Shown: positions 49,196 to 58,516 of the stretch, piece by piece | How the letters are laid out: every line of letters starts with the position of its first letter | Numbering within the stretch: the stretch's first letter is position 1 | Assembly: GCA_025666215.1 (NCBI GenBank) | Contig: CP102593.1 | Location: forward strand, 3,423,001-3,487,000 | Direction of reading: 5' to 3' | From: Xanthomonas campestris pv. phormiicola | GTDB taxonomy: Bacteria > Pseudomonadota > Gammaproteobacteria > Xanthomonadales > Xanthomonadaceae | DNA length: 64,000 nt | Translations under genes and position numbers: made by a program | Notes under the pieces: model-generated | Told to the model about the DNA's origin: nothing | Database searches by the model: none | Seen by the model: the letters and a program-made list of their open reading frames with translations, nothing else

Positions 49196-49548
49196 AGCAG
49201 CTCACAGTTCGATTCGTGCTTCGATGCGGCGCCGGTAATGCAGCATGGGCTCACCGGCGACGTTGTCTGACTGGGGCGATTCACAGCCAACCTGTGCCCC
49301 GCTCACCGTTTCAGACCGCGACCACGACGGCCGCGAACTCTGCGGGTGTGACGCTTTCACAGTTTATGGGACCTGCCCCACTAAGTAGGCCTCGAACGCG
49401 TGGAGGGAATCGAAAGACGCGGGGTTACCGATAGACGGGGCACGAACATCGTCGCACAGATGGTCAAGCTCCCTTTTCAGCTCTCCGAATGCGCAGCAGC
49501 GCCCTGACAGCACGGCCCGCCAACAGATATAGATAGGCTTGCTTTTGG
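49196..49548. other. Right end of the island, no gene
   Basis: 350 bp between the peptidase gene and the right attachment site. I find no integrase, direct repeat or inverted end matching the left end beyond the att sequence itself. The stretch TTTATGGGACCTGCCCCACT at 49362-49381 resembles an IS end but has no partner. Confidence 0.4.
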
Positions 49549-49593
49549 TCAGCCGAGGCTGACGAAGCCGACTTTGGGGTTCGCGAGAGACAT
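49541..49593 (-). other. Right attachment site (attR) with the displaced native start of rimO
   Basis: From the ATG at 49593 the minus strand encodes MSLANPKVGFVSLG and then TGA (49549-49551), where native RimO would continue with Cys (TGC). Beyond it island DNA begins with CCAAAAGC, which still mimics the codons for PKA. The original chromosome can be rebuilt by joining this start to rimO codon 24 at 36983. The native ribosome site and upstream region now drive only this 14-codon stub. Confidence 0.85.
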
Positions 49594-49787
49594 GGAGGGC
49601 CTGGGTCCGGGGGGCCTGGGAGAAAAAACGCGCGGATTATAACGGGCCGGAGGCGCCGCGCGGCCGGACCGCGCGGCGGGCGCGGCAGGCCGACATACAT
49701 GGCACGGCCTGTCCCAACCGCGTTAACGGCCGCCTGACCACCGACGTGGATAATCGTCGCCTCCTTCCCCCGCCACAGGAACGCACC

Positions 49788-50450
49788 ATGGGCCACTGGA
49801 CTACCCTCGAAACCGCGCACGGCCAAGTCTCCGCCTGGCACGCCGTGCCGGAAGGCGCCCCACGCGGCGGCCTGGTCCTCATCCAGGAAATCTTCGGCGT
49901 CACCGCCTACATCCGCGAGGTCGCCGACCACTACGCCGCGCAAGGCTACGAAGTGCTCGCCCCGGGGCTGTTCGATCCGGTGCAGAAGGACGCGCAGCTG
50001 AACTACGACCAGGAGGGCGTGCAGCAGGGCCTGGAACTGGTCGGCGCGCTCGGCTTCGACAAGGCGCTGGACATCGTGCAGGCCGCCGCGCAGGCGCTGG
50101 CGCCAGCCGGCAAGGTCGGCACCGTCGGCTACTGCTGGGGCGGCAGCGTCGCGCTGCTGGCGGCGTTGCGCCTGGGCCTGCCGTCGGTGAGCTACTACGG
50201 CGGGCGCAACACCCAGTTCCTCGACGAGACCCCGAAGGCGCCGGTGCTGTTCCACTTCGGCGCGCAGGACAGCAGCATTCCGCCGGACTCGGTGCAGCAG
50301 CATCGCGAGAAACTGCCGCAGATGCAGACCTACGTGTATCCGGCCGGGCATGGCTTCGACCGCCACGTCGATCCGAACCACTACGATGCCGACAGCGCCG
50401 AGAGCGCGCGCGAACGCAGCCTCGCGTTCCTCGCCGAACACCTGCGCTGA
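49788..50450 (+). CDS. Dienelactone hydrolase family protein
   Basis: A 220-residue alpha/beta hydrolase. I chose the ATG at 49788 (MGHWTTLETAHGQ), which has an AGGA ribosome site 7-8 bases upstream; a GTG at 49746 is less likely. The catalytic triad is Cys116 in GYCWGGS, Asp161 in FGAQDSSIP and His188 in AGHGFDRH, and the IQEIFGVTAYIREVADHYA segment is typical of carboxymethylenebutenolidase relatives. The substrate is unknown in bacteria without a chlorocatechol pathway. It was divergent from rimO before the island came in. Confidence 0.9.
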   Translation: MGHWTTLETAHGQVSAWHAVPEGAPRGGLVLIQEIFGVTAYIREVADHYAAQGYEVLAPGLFDPVQKDAQLNYDQEGVQQGLELVGALGFDKALDIVQAAAQALAPAGKVGTVGYCWGGSVALLAALRLGLPSVSYYGGRNTQFLDETPKAPVLFHFGAQDSSIPPDSVQQHREKLPQMQTYVYPAGHGFDRHVDPNHYDADSAESARERSLAFLAEHLR

Positions 50451-50459
50451 GCCGCAGCG

Positions 50460-50867
50460 ATGACCGATTTCGTGCTCGATCCGCAACTGGAAGCGGACAG
50501 CGCGTTCGTCGCCGACGGCCCGCTGTCGCAGGTGCGGTTGATGGACGACGCGCGTTTCCCGTGGCTGCTGCTGGTGCCGCGCGTCGCCGATGCCAGCGAG
50601 TGGATCGACCTGGACGGCGCCCAGCAGCGCCTGCTGCTGGCCGAGATCAACCAGCTCTCGCAGCTGCTGCGCGGCGAGCCGGGCGTGCACAAACTCAATC
50701 TCGGCGCGCTGGGCAACATCGTGCGGCAGCTGCACGTGCATCTGATCGGGCGCCGCGAAGGCGACGCGGCCTGGCCCGGGCCGGTATGGGGCAGCGGCGC
50801 GGCGCAGCGGCTGGACGCCGATGTCCTGCAGACCCGTGTTGCGGCGTGGCGGCAACGGCTACGATAG
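50460..50867 (+). CDS. HIT-family (histidine triad) protein
   Basis: A 135-residue small nucleotide-binding protein of the HIT superfamily. The family motif is seen in QLHVHLIGRREGD (the first His two residues before the second), preceded by HKLNLGALGNIV. Such proteins hydrolyse or transfer nucleotide phosphoramidates. It follows the dienelactone hydrolase gene by 9 bp and is probably cotranscribed with it and the small membrane protein after it. Confidence 0.86.
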   Translation: MTDFVLDPQLEADSAFVADGPLSQVRLMDDARFPWLLLVPRVADASEWIDLDGAQQRLLLAEINQLSQLLRGEPGVHKLNLGALGNIVRQLHVHLIGRREGDAAWPGPVWGSGAAQRLDADVLQTRVAAWRQRLR

Positions 50868-50895
50868 GCGCCCTTTTAGCGGAAGCCGCGCCTCC

Positions 50896-51063
50896 ATGAA
50901 ATCCAATGTGATCGCCGCCATCGTGCTGATCGTGATCGGCCTGGTGTTCCTGGCCAACAACCTGGGCTGGACCAATCTCAGCCTGGGCCGACTGATCGCC
51001 ACCTGGTGGCCGGCGATCCTGGTCGCGGTCGGCGTGGGCATGCTGTTCGGGCGCGGCAAGTAG
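50896..51063 (+). CDS. Small two-helix membrane protein (LiaI/LiaF-TM-like, DUF5668 type)
   Basis: A 55-residue protein (ATG 50896) that is almost all membrane: VIAAIVLIVIGLVFLANNLG is the first helix and WWPAILVAVGVGMLF the second, with the LGRLIATWWP turn between. This is the short LiaF/LiaI transmembrane motif seen in many envelope-stress proteins. The role is unknown. It is 28 bp after the HIT gene. Confidence 0.78.
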   Translation: MKSNVIAAIVLIVIGLVFLANNLGWTNLSLGRLIATWWPAILVAVGVGMLFGRGK

Positions 51064-51071
51064 GAGATGCC

Positions 51072-51099
51072 GGGATTGGGGATTCGGGATTGGGGGTTC
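51072..51099. repeat. Half heptamer element (left arm only)
   Basis: Four heptamers GGGATTG, GGGATTC, GGGATTG, GGGGTTC follow the small membrane protein gene. This is one arm of the family seen at 4363, 9929 and 12453. No matching right arm lies in the next 100 bp, so it is a solo or decayed copy. Confidence 0.7.
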
Positions 51100-51161
51100 G
51101 ATCCGGCGATCTCCATCCTCCTGGCTGCCGGCCGCCGATGCGTGGCGGCCGGCACGCCGCA

Positions 51162-51689
51162 TCAACGGCGAACGTTGACCACCTGGGTGCCGGCGATCAG
51201 GTCGTGCAGGCAGCGCTTGTCCTTGCGGAAGATGAACAGCGCATCCACCAGCGCGTAGAAGTTGCCCACCACCGGCACCAGCGACAGCAACTGGGTCGGC
51301 AGGTAGCGCAGCGCGAGCAGCCGCCACAGCGGCGGTTGCCCGCCCTCCAGATCGGCGATACGGATCCACAGCAGCTTCTTGCCCCAGGTCTGCCCGGTCT
51401 TGGCCAATGGATAGCCCTGCACCACCACGAACACGACGAACGCCAGCGCCACGTAACCGGCCATGGCCAGCAACGGCATCGCTTCGCCGCCGCGCGCCGC
51501 GTCCATGACCTTGCCGAAATAGCCGGTGACCGCGGCCAGCGGCAGGAAGGTCGCCAGCGAGATGACGCCGTCGATCAGCGCCGCGCCCAGGCGTTCGCCG
51601 CGGCCGGCCAGCACATCGGCGCCGTCCAGCGCCAGCGGCGCCGTCGGCAGCGGGGCTTCGGGCGCCTGGTAGGGATTGGGGTCGTTCAT
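51162..51689 (-). CDS. RDD-family membrane protein
   Basis: A 175-residue protein of the RDD family. A proline-rich N-terminus leads to the signature GERLGAALIDGVISL (the R-D pair) and two or three membrane helices (GYVALAFVVFVVVQGYPL and LALRYLPTQLLSLVPVVGN). The conserved GKKLLWIRI follows the first hydrophobic pair, and KDKRCLHDLIAGTQVV ends it. Family members are often linked to ion or osmolyte handling, but no function is certain here. It is 34 bp downstream of dcd. Confidence 0.87.
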   Translation of the reverse strand: MNDPNPYQAPEAPLPTAPLALDGADVLAGRGERLGAALIDGVISLATFLPLAAVTGYFGKVMDAARGGEAMPLLAMAGYVALAFVVFVVVQGYPLAKTGQTWGKKLLWIRIADLEGGQPPLWRLLALRYLPTQLLSLVPVVGNFYALVDALFIFRKDKRCLHDLIAGTQVVNVRR

Positions 51690-51723
51690 TGCGCGCTCCT
51701 TGTGCTTGTGTCGTGGAAGAAAC

Positions 51724-52296
<573 letters not shown>

Positions 52297-52424
52297 ACGT
52301 CTTCCTGATGCCTGTGGCGGCAAGCCGGAACCTGCCCGCCGGGAGCGCGGCCGACGCCGGAGCGCGCCGCAGTGACCGGCGATTCTAGCCGGTCGCGGCG
52401 CGTTCGCGGCAGCCGCGGCGCCGC

Positions 52425-53276
52425 TCAGAGCAGCGAGGCGGCGATCGGGATCGAGGCGCGCGGCCGCTTGCGCAGTTCCTCGGTCAGGCGCTGCGCGGTC
52501 GCCAGATAGGCCTGCGCGGCGGCCGAGTCCGGGGCCGCGGCGACGATCGGGGTGCCGGCGTCGCCCTGCTCGCGGATCGCGATCGCCAGCGGCAGCGACC
52601 CCAGCAGCGGCACGCCGTACTGCTGCGCCATGCGCTGGCCGCCGCCCTCGCCGAACAGGTGCTCGACATGGCCGCACTGCGTGCAGGTATGCACCGCCAT
52701 GTTCTCGACGATGCCCAGCACCGGCACCTCGACCTTCTCGAACATCTTCAGCGCCTTCTTCGCATCCAGCGTGGCGATGTCCTGCGGCGTGGTGACGATC
52801 ACCGCGCCGGCGACCGGGATCTTCTGCGCCAGGGTCAGCTGGATGTCGCCGGTGCCCGGCGGCAGGTCGATCAGCAGGTAGTCCAGGTCGTCCCACAGCG
52901 TATCGGTGAACAGCTGGGTCAGCGCCGAGGTCGCCATCGGCCCGCGCCAGATCATCGGCGTGTCCTGGTCCACCAGCAGGCCGATCGACATCGCCTCGAT
53001 GCCGAACGCGCGCATCGGCTCGATCGACTTGTTGTCGGGACTGTCCGGGCGGCCGCTCAGGCCGAGCATGGCCGGCACGCTGGGACCATAGACATCGGCA
53101 TCCAGCACCCCGACCCGCGCGCCCTGGCGCTGCAGCGCCAACGCCAGGTTCACCGCGGTGGTGGATTTGCCCACCCCGCCCTTGCCGGACCCGATGGCGA
53201 TGACGTTGCGGATCCGCGGCAGCGGGACGAGATTGGGCTGGACGGCATGAGCGGAGATGCGGGGGCGGTCGGTCAT
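52425..53276 (-). CDS. apbC: Mrp/ApbC-type iron-sulfur cluster carrier ATPase
   Basis: A P-loop ATPase that carries 4Fe-4S clusters to target proteins. I start at 53276 ([15 protein letters not shown]), giving 283 residues; longer starts enter non-coding DNA. The deviant Walker A is [11 protein letters not shown], Walker B-type [12 protein letters not shown], and the cluster-binding CxxC is in HTCTQCGH. It lacks the N-terminal DUF59 domain of some Mrp proteins. It is 128 bp upstream of dcd. Confidence 0.93.
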   Translation of the reverse strand: MTDRPRISAHAVQPNLVPLPRIRNVIAIGSGKGGVGKSTTAVNLALALQRQGARVGVLDADVYGPSVPAMLGLSGRPDSPDNKSIEPMRAFGIEAMSIGLLVDQDTPMIWRGPMATSALTQLFTDTLWDDLDYLLIDLPPGTGDIQLTLAQKIPVAGAVIVTTPQDIATLDAKKALKMFEKVEVPVLGIVENMAVHTCTQCGHVEHLFGEGGGQRMAQQYGVPLLGSLPLAIAIREQGDAGTPIVAAAPDSAAAQAYLATAQRLTEELRKRPRASIPIAASLL

Positions 53277-53964
53277 CGGGGAACTCGCGGAGGTAATGCC
53301 GGCCTGCGCGCCGGGCGCTGCAGCTGGCGATAAAGGAAGGAAGGGTGACACAGGGCGGGCGTCTTGCGTATCGGGCCGGACGCCATGCGCGACCGCGGCA
53401 ATGGCGCGGCGCATTGCCGCGCGCACTTGCGCATTCGAGCACCCGATCGCCGCGCGCGGCGGCTCCTGCAACGGCTGCCGCCACATGCGCTGCGATCGTC
53501 TCGTGGCGGCGACCAAAGGCGGATCCGTGACAACGACGAGCATCGCCACCACTGCCACTCCCCATTATGGCGAAACATCTCACCGCATTGGTGCATGCGG
53601 CAGACGCGGATTGGGCTGGTTTGCGCCGACATGCATTCGCGCGGAGATCCGGCTTTGCAGGCTTCCAGCACCATGCCGGAAATGCCCCGCAACCCATTCA
53701 TCTACCTGTCTCGCCAACACCCCAAATTGGTGCAAAGCAGCGTTGCAGACGCCGCACCCGACACTCATCGGAATATTTTCCGGGCGTTTGCCGCCCAATC
53801 GCCGCAGATGCAATGGCTAGCACTAGAACGTGACGAGCCCGTACAAACCGCGTTAAGTTCGTGTTACGTTTGGGTCGCTCGCATGGATGTGACCCCAATT
53901 CAAGGCATATGTCGTGGCACGAGGCCACCCGCCTTTTCTTTATTTTTTCCGGGGATAGAGAGAA
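53277..53964. other. Long intergenic region before the first TonB receptor gene
   Basis: About 690 bp between divergent apbC and the receptor gene. No gene is supported. Apart from the TTACGTTTGGGT motif near its right end and a T-rich stretch (TTTTCTTTATTTTTTCC) just before the ribosome site, I see no recognisable element. Confidence 0.5.
53864..53875 (+). promoter_or_regulatory. TTACGTTTGGGT motif upstream of TonB receptor 1
   Basis: The identical 12-mer occurs 89 bp before this receptor start and 49 bp before the second receptor start at 59338. Shared only by these two promoter regions in the window, it is a candidate promoter or regulator-binding element common to the two receptors. Confidence 0.5.
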
Positions 53965-56775
53965 ATGACTGCTCGTCAGACACGTAGTTTCAAGCACAGC
54001 CGCCTGAGCGCGGCGCTGGTGACCGCCATGGTCGTGCCGGCCGCGTTCAGCGCCTTCGCGCAGGACAGCAGTGAGACCAAGGCGACCGACCTGGAGAAGG
54101 TCACCGTCACCGGCTCGCTGATCCCGCAGAGCGAGATCGAGACCGCCACGCCGGTCACCACCATCACCGCCGAAGACATCAAGGCCCGCGGCTTCAGCTC
54201 GGTGGCCGACGTGCTGCAGAAGAGTTCTTTCGCCACCGGCGGCGTGCAGGGCGGCCAGAGCTCCGGCTCCTTCACCCAGGGCGCGAAGACGGTCAGCCTG
54301 TTCGGTCTGCCGCCGGGCTACGTGAAGTACCTGATCGACGGCCGGCCGATGTCCAACTATCCGGCGCTGTACAACGGTAGCGACACCTTCAACAACATCA
54401 GCGGCATTCCGATCGACCTGGTCGACCGCATCGAGATCCTGCCGGGTGGCCAGTCCTCGCTGTACGGCTCCGACGCGATCGCCGGCGTGATCAACGTCAT
54501 CCTCAAGAAGAAGATGGACGGCGCGGTGTTCAGCATCCGCGGCGGCGGCTACTCCGACGGCGGCGGCAGCAACTTCCGCGCCACCTTCGCCGATGGCTGG
54601 ACCTCCGCCGATGGCCGCACCAGCGTGGTTGGCGGCGTGCAGTACGAAGAAAAGGATCCGATCTGGGCCTACGACCGCGCCCTGACCAAGCAAGTCAATG
54701 CGCAGGGCTATTCGCGCCAGCTGGTCAGCCGCGACTTCCTGGTCTACAGCCCCTTCACCAGCTACAAGTTCCTCGACCCGGCCAACTGCGGCAACGTCTC
54801 CGGCCTGTTCGGCGGCACCATGGCCCTGCAACAGCGCCCGGGATTCGGCGACGAATACTACTGCGGCTCCAAGTACACCCCGGGCTACCGCACTCTGGAT
54901 GCAGGCCAGAAGTCGCTGCAGGCGTACGTGCACGGCACCTTCGACCTCAACGACAACGTGCAGCTGTACGGCGACGTGCTCTACAGCAAGGACCAGGTCA
55001 AGTACAACTCCGGCGGCAATTATCTGTGGTGGGGCACGAGCGCCGACTTCGGCTACTACTACGACCCGAACCTGGACGACCTGGTCAACCTGCAGCGCTC
55101 GTTCGCGCCTGAGGAAGTCGGCCCGAACGGCTTCAACGACACGATGAGCCGCGATACCAGCAATTCGGTCCGCATCACCTTCGGTGCGCAGGGCGCGCTC
55201 GGCCAGTCCAGCTGGGACTACGATGCCGGTGTCACCTACACCCAATACAAGCTGGAAGAGCGCAACTTCGTCCGCTTCAAGAGCGCGATCGACCAGTTCT
55301 TCATCAACAAGGTGCTGGGACCGCAGCAGGGCCTGGATCCCTACTACGACACCTACCCCGTCTATACCCCCAACTATGCGGCGTTCTACTCGCCGATCAC
55401 GCCGGAGGAATTCGCCAGCTTCACCGGCCATGCCACCAACAAGAGCAAGACCTCCGACGGCATGCTGCGCCTGCAGCTCACCAATGCCAAGCTGTTCGGC
55501 CTGCCCGGCGGCGACGCGGGCCTGGCCGTGGTCGGCGAATACGGCAAGCAGAAGTGGGACTACGATCCGGCGCCGGAAATCGTCAACGGCGAAGTCTGGG
55601 GCCTGACCTCGGTGGCTGGCGGCGGCGACCGCGACCGCTACGCGCTGACCTCGGAACTGCGCATGCCGGTATTCGACCCGCTGACCATCACCCTGGCCGG
55701 CCGCTACGATGCGTTCAAGGCCAGCGGCACCACCGTCGACAAGCCGACCTACAGCATTTCGCTGGAATACCGTCCGTTCCAGTCGCTGCTGCTGCGCGGC
55801 AAGTACGGCACCGCGTTCCGCGCGCCGACGCTATCCGACCAGTACCAGGGCAAGAGCGGCTACTACAGCTCGGTGATCGACTACTACCAGTGCGCGCAGC
55901 GCGGCTACCTGCCGGGCAACACCGACAACTGCCCGGCGGCCTACTCCAACCGCCAGTTCTTCGGTACCCAGTCCGGCAACCTCGGCCTGAAGCCGATCAA
56001 CGCCGATGTGTGGAGCGCCGGCTTCGTGTGGTCGCCGATCGACCGCATGGCACTGACCGTCGACTATCTCAACTGGGATATCAGCGATGAGGTCAACCAG
56101 CAGAGCGCCAACGGCCTGAGCCTGCAGGACTATCGTTGCCGCGCCGGTATCGACGACATCAATTCGACACTGTGCACCACCACCATGGCCCAGGTCACCC
56201 GCAACGCGGCCGGCCAGATCACCGCGATCTATACGCCGAAGATCAATGTCTCCAATCAGAAGCTGGAAGCGGTGACGGCCTCGTTCCGCTATGGCTACGA
56301 CTTCGGCCGTTGGGGCGACCTGAAGACCGTTGCCAGCTACAGCGAGAACCTGCGCCACAAGTACGTGCAGTACGCCGGCGACGAACCGGTCGACCTGCTC
56401 AACGATCCGTACTGGAGCACGGACCCGAAGCGCAAGGCCGACGCCTCGCTGACCTGGGACATCGGCGACTTCTCGACCACCTGGTACGCCAGCTGGTTCG
56501 ACAAGACTCCGAACTACGCGGCCACGATCAGCCAGGCAGGCTACGCCGCGCCGCGCGCCGGCAAGCTGCCTTCGCACATCACCCACAACGCCAGCGTCAC
56601 CTACACCGCGTTCGAGGGTATGGAGCTGTCGCTGATGGTCACCAACGTGTTCAACAAGATGCCTCCGTTCGATGCGTCCTACCCCGGCAGCGCGCAGTGG
56701 GCGTACAACGAGTACAACTTCGACGCGTATGGCCGCGCGTACTATCTGGAAATGCGTTACTCGTTCGGCAAGTAA
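53965..56775 (+). CDS. TonB-dependent outer-membrane receptor
   Basis: A 936-residue receptor with a signal peptide (about residues 1-32, ending AFSAFAQD). A TonB-box-like and plug domain follows (LEKVTVTGSLI, TPVTTITAEDIKARGFSSVA, VDRIEILPGGQSSLYGSDAI, AGVINVILKKKMDG), then a 22-strand type barrel ending YLEMRYSFGK. It imports an unidentified large nutrient, sugar or metal complex with energy from TonB-ExbBD. It is typical of the expanded receptor set of xanthomonads. It is followed by a strong terminator and then by a sulfotransferase gene on the other strand. Confidence 0.95.
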   Translation: MTARQTRSFKHSRLSAALVTAMVVPAAFSAFAQDSSETKATDLEKVTVTGSLIPQSEIETATPVTTITAEDIKARGFSSVADVLQKSSFATGGVQGGQSSGSFTQGAKTVSLFGLPPGYVKYLIDGRPMSNYPALYNGSDTFNNISGIPIDLVDRIEILPGGQSSLYGSDAIAGVINVILKKKMDGAVFSIRGGGYSDGGGSNFRATFADGWTSADGRTSVVGGVQYEEKDPIWAYDRALTKQVNAQGYSRQLVSRDFLVYSPFTSYKFLDPANCGNVSGLFGGTMALQQRPGFGDEYYCGSKYTPGYRTLDAGQKSLQAYVHGTFDLNDNVQLYGDVLYSKDQVKYNSGGNYLWWGTSADFGYYYDPNLDDLVNLQRSFAPEEVGPNGFNDTMSRDTSNSVRITFGAQGALGQSSWDYDAGVTYTQYKLEERNFVRFKSAIDQFFINKVLGPQQGLDPYYDTYPVYTPNYAAFYSPITPEEFASFTGHATNKSKTSDGMLRLQLTNAKLFGLPGGDAGLAVVGEYGKQKWDYDPAPEIVNGEVWGLTSVAGGGDRDRYALTSELRMPVFDPLTITLAGRYDAFKASGTTVDKPTYSISLEYRPFQSLLLRGKYGTAFRAPTLSDQYQGKSGYYSSVIDYYQCAQRGYLPGNTDNCPAAYSNRQFFGTQSGNLGLKPINADVWSAGFVWSPIDRMALTVDYLNWDISDEVNQQSANGLSLQDYRCRAGIDDINSTLCTTTMAQVTRNAAGQITAIYTPKINVSNQKLEAVTASFRYGYDFGRWGDLKTVASYSENLRHKYVQYAGDEPVDLLNDPYWSTDPKRKADASLTWDIGDFSTTWYASWFDKTPNYAATISQAGYAAPRAGKLPSHITHNASVTYTAFEGMELSLMVTNVFNKMPPFDASYPGSAQWAYNEYNFDAYGRAYYLEMRYSFGK

Positions 56776-56797
56776 CAAAGCGTCAGGCGACACCAAG

Positions 56798-56824
56798 GCC
56801 CACCCGCAAGGGTGGGCTTTTTTT
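56798..56824 (+). terminator. Rho-independent terminator of the TonB receptor 1 gene
   Basis: GCCCACCC pairs with GGGTGGGC over a GCAA loop and is followed by seven T. It lies 23 bp after the receptor stop. Confidence 0.92.
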
Positions 56825-56941
56825 GTGCGGCGGCCTGCTGCGGGAATGCACGCCATCTTCGACGAACGAGCATTGCCCCCCACAGGGCCGCGCACACGCG
56901 ATGACGCGACCTTCGCCTTCGACGCCTTGCCGCTTCAGCGA

Positions 56942-58516
56942 CTAAGGCGCCCGTTGCGACTGCGTATCGAGCAATTGCTTCAGCTCGGCAAGATCCTCGC
57001 CGTAACGCTGCCAACGCCCCATGTAGGCGCGGGTCATCGACGTGCGCACCTGCACCACGCTGGCGGTCGCCACCGGCGCCTGGTTCTGTTCGAAGCGCAG
57101 GCAGGCCTCGTCCCATGGCAAGCCGCAGAACTCCAGCAGGCGGCGCGTGGTCGGCTCCTGCTCCAGCACCAGGTCTTCGTAGTCGATTTCCAGAAGACGC
57201 TGCGGGAACAGCGCGCGCCAATGCGCCATCAAACGCTCGAACATCAGGTAATAGCGACCGACGTCCATCAGGTCGAAGGAATAGTCGTAATACGGCGAGG
57301 ACAGCGCGAACAGTTGGCGGAAGTTGCTCAGGCAGCTGTCCATCGGATCGCGCCGCAGGCACACGATGCGCGCATTCGGCAAGGCGCGCGCGATGTGCCC
57401 CACGTACAGGAAATTGTGCGGCAGCTTGTCCACGAAGCGCGGCTTGGCGGCGGTGCCGGGACGGGTGGACTCGACGTAGGCGCGGCCGAGTTCGCGCCAG
57501 TCCAGCCCCTGCAGCCGGGTCAGCGTGGCCACGTCCAGGATCGCCGGCGATGGCGTGCGCACCAGGCGCTTGAGCGCCACCGAGAAATTCTGCAGTTCGC
57601 CGGCCGAGTGCACCTGCGGATGGCTGGACAGGATCCGGTCCACCAGGGTGGTGCCGCTGCGCGGCATGCCGACCACGAAGATCGGCTCTTCGCTGTCGAA
57701 GCCTGGCGCAGGCGCAGCGTCGGCGCGGAAGGCCTGCTGCAATGCATCGAACAGCACCGCATCGCGCTCGGACGTGTAACCGCGCGCACGCTTCTGCACC
57801 GCCTTGCCCTGCACGTAGCCACGGAACGCGGCATGGTAGTCGCCGAGATCCTCGTGCTCCTTGGCCAGTGCCAGGTTGAGATACAGCACCGCTTCCGGCG
57901 CGTCGCCGGCCGACGCCAGCGCCTGCTCCAGCAAGGCCAGGTTGTTCTCGTCGGCGCTCCACTTGCGCAACTGCGACAGCGACAGATAGACCTTCCAGTA
58001 GCGCGGCTCCAGGGCCAGGCAGGCCCGGTATTCCTGCTCGGCTTCCTGCAGGCGCCCGGAGAACAGCAGCGAGGTACCGAGGTTGTAGCGGAAGCTGGCG
58101 TGTTGCGGCGCGAGCTGCACCGCCTGGGTGAACGCCTGCAGCGCCGCGACGTGCTCGTTGACCTGGGTGTAGACCACGCCCAGCGTGTCCAGCGTATGCG
58201 CGTCGGTCGGCTGCAGCGCCATCGCCTGGTCGGCGAAGCGGTGCGCCTCCTGCATGAAGCGCCCCATCGCCAGCACCTTGGCCAGTTGCGCGGCGTAGTC
58301 CGCACGCTGTGGATTCAACGCCGTCGCCTGGTACAGGTGCGCCGCGGCAGGCTGCATCTGTTTCAGCTCCAACGCCGCCACGCCGGCCACGAAATGCACG
58401 CCCGGATGCTGCGGCAACGACCGCAACAGGTACTGCGCGAGCCGCTGCGCCTGGCCCCAGTCGCGCTGATTGAGCGCCGCGACGGCCTGGTTGTAGAGCT
58501 GAACCTGTTCGGTCAT
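56942..58516 (-). CDS. TPR-repeat sulfotransferase family protein
   Basis: A 524-residue protein. Start at 58516 (MTEQVQLYNQAVAAL). Residues about 1-230 are tetratricopeptide repeats (for example PTDAHTLDTLGVVYTQVNEH). Residues about 265-520 are a sulfotransferase domain with the 5'-phosphosulfate loop VGMPRSGTTLVDRIL and the 3'-phosphate region LRRDPMDSCLSNF. This TPR+sulfotransferase architecture is frequent in xanthomonads, often beside TonB receptor genes; the acceptor is unknown. It lies between two receptor genes on the opposite strand. Confidence 0.9.
   Translation of the reverse strand: MTEQVQLYNQAVAALNQRDWGQAQRLAQYLLRSLPQHPGVHFVAGVAALELKQMQPAAAHLYQATALNPQRADYAAQLAKVLAMGRFMQEAHRFADQAMALQPTDAHTLDTLGVVYTQVNEHVAALQAFTQAVQLAPQHASFRYNLGTSLLFSGRLQEAEQEYRACLALEPRYWKVYLSLSQLRKWSADENNLALLEQALASAGDAPEAVLYLNLALAKEHEDLGDYHAAFRGYVQGKAVQKRARGYTSERDAVLFDALQQAFRADAAPAPGFDSEEPIFVVGMPRSGTTLVDRILSSHPQVHSAGELQNFSVALKRLVRTPSPAILDVATLTRLQGLDWRELGRAYVESTRPGTAAKPRFVDKLPHNFLYVGHIARALPNARIVCLRRDPMDSCLSNFRQLFALSSPYYDYSFDLMDVGRYYLMFERLMAHWRALFPQRLLEIDYEDLVLEQEPTTRRLLEFCGLPWDEACLRFEQNQAPVATASVVQVRTSMTRAYMGRWQRYGEDLAELKQLLDTQSQRAP

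Larger units (their letters stand above)
36984..49550. mobile_element. 12.6-kb genomic island (defence island) integrated in the 5' end of rimO
   Basis: Both junctions carry a version of the rimO codons for PKVGF-SLG: an island-derived version joined to the rimO body on the left, and the native rimO start, cut after 14 codons, on the right. The DNA between is visibly richer in A+T and has a different gene style. Cargo: XRE and AbrB regulators, an IS21 fragment, an XRE/HigA-like protein, IetAS-type ATPase and protease, a broken unknown gene, Gabija-type helicase and nuclease, a TctC fragment, and a papain-like peptidase. No integrase or relaxase is visible, so it is probably a decayed or non-autonomous element. 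Islands that rebuild a target gene's 5' end are known (SXT in prfC). Confidence 0.85.

Noticed and set aside
49362..49381. TTTATGGGACCTGCCCCACT as an insertion-sequence end
   Set aside because: No inverted partner, transposase fragment or target duplication was found in the island.
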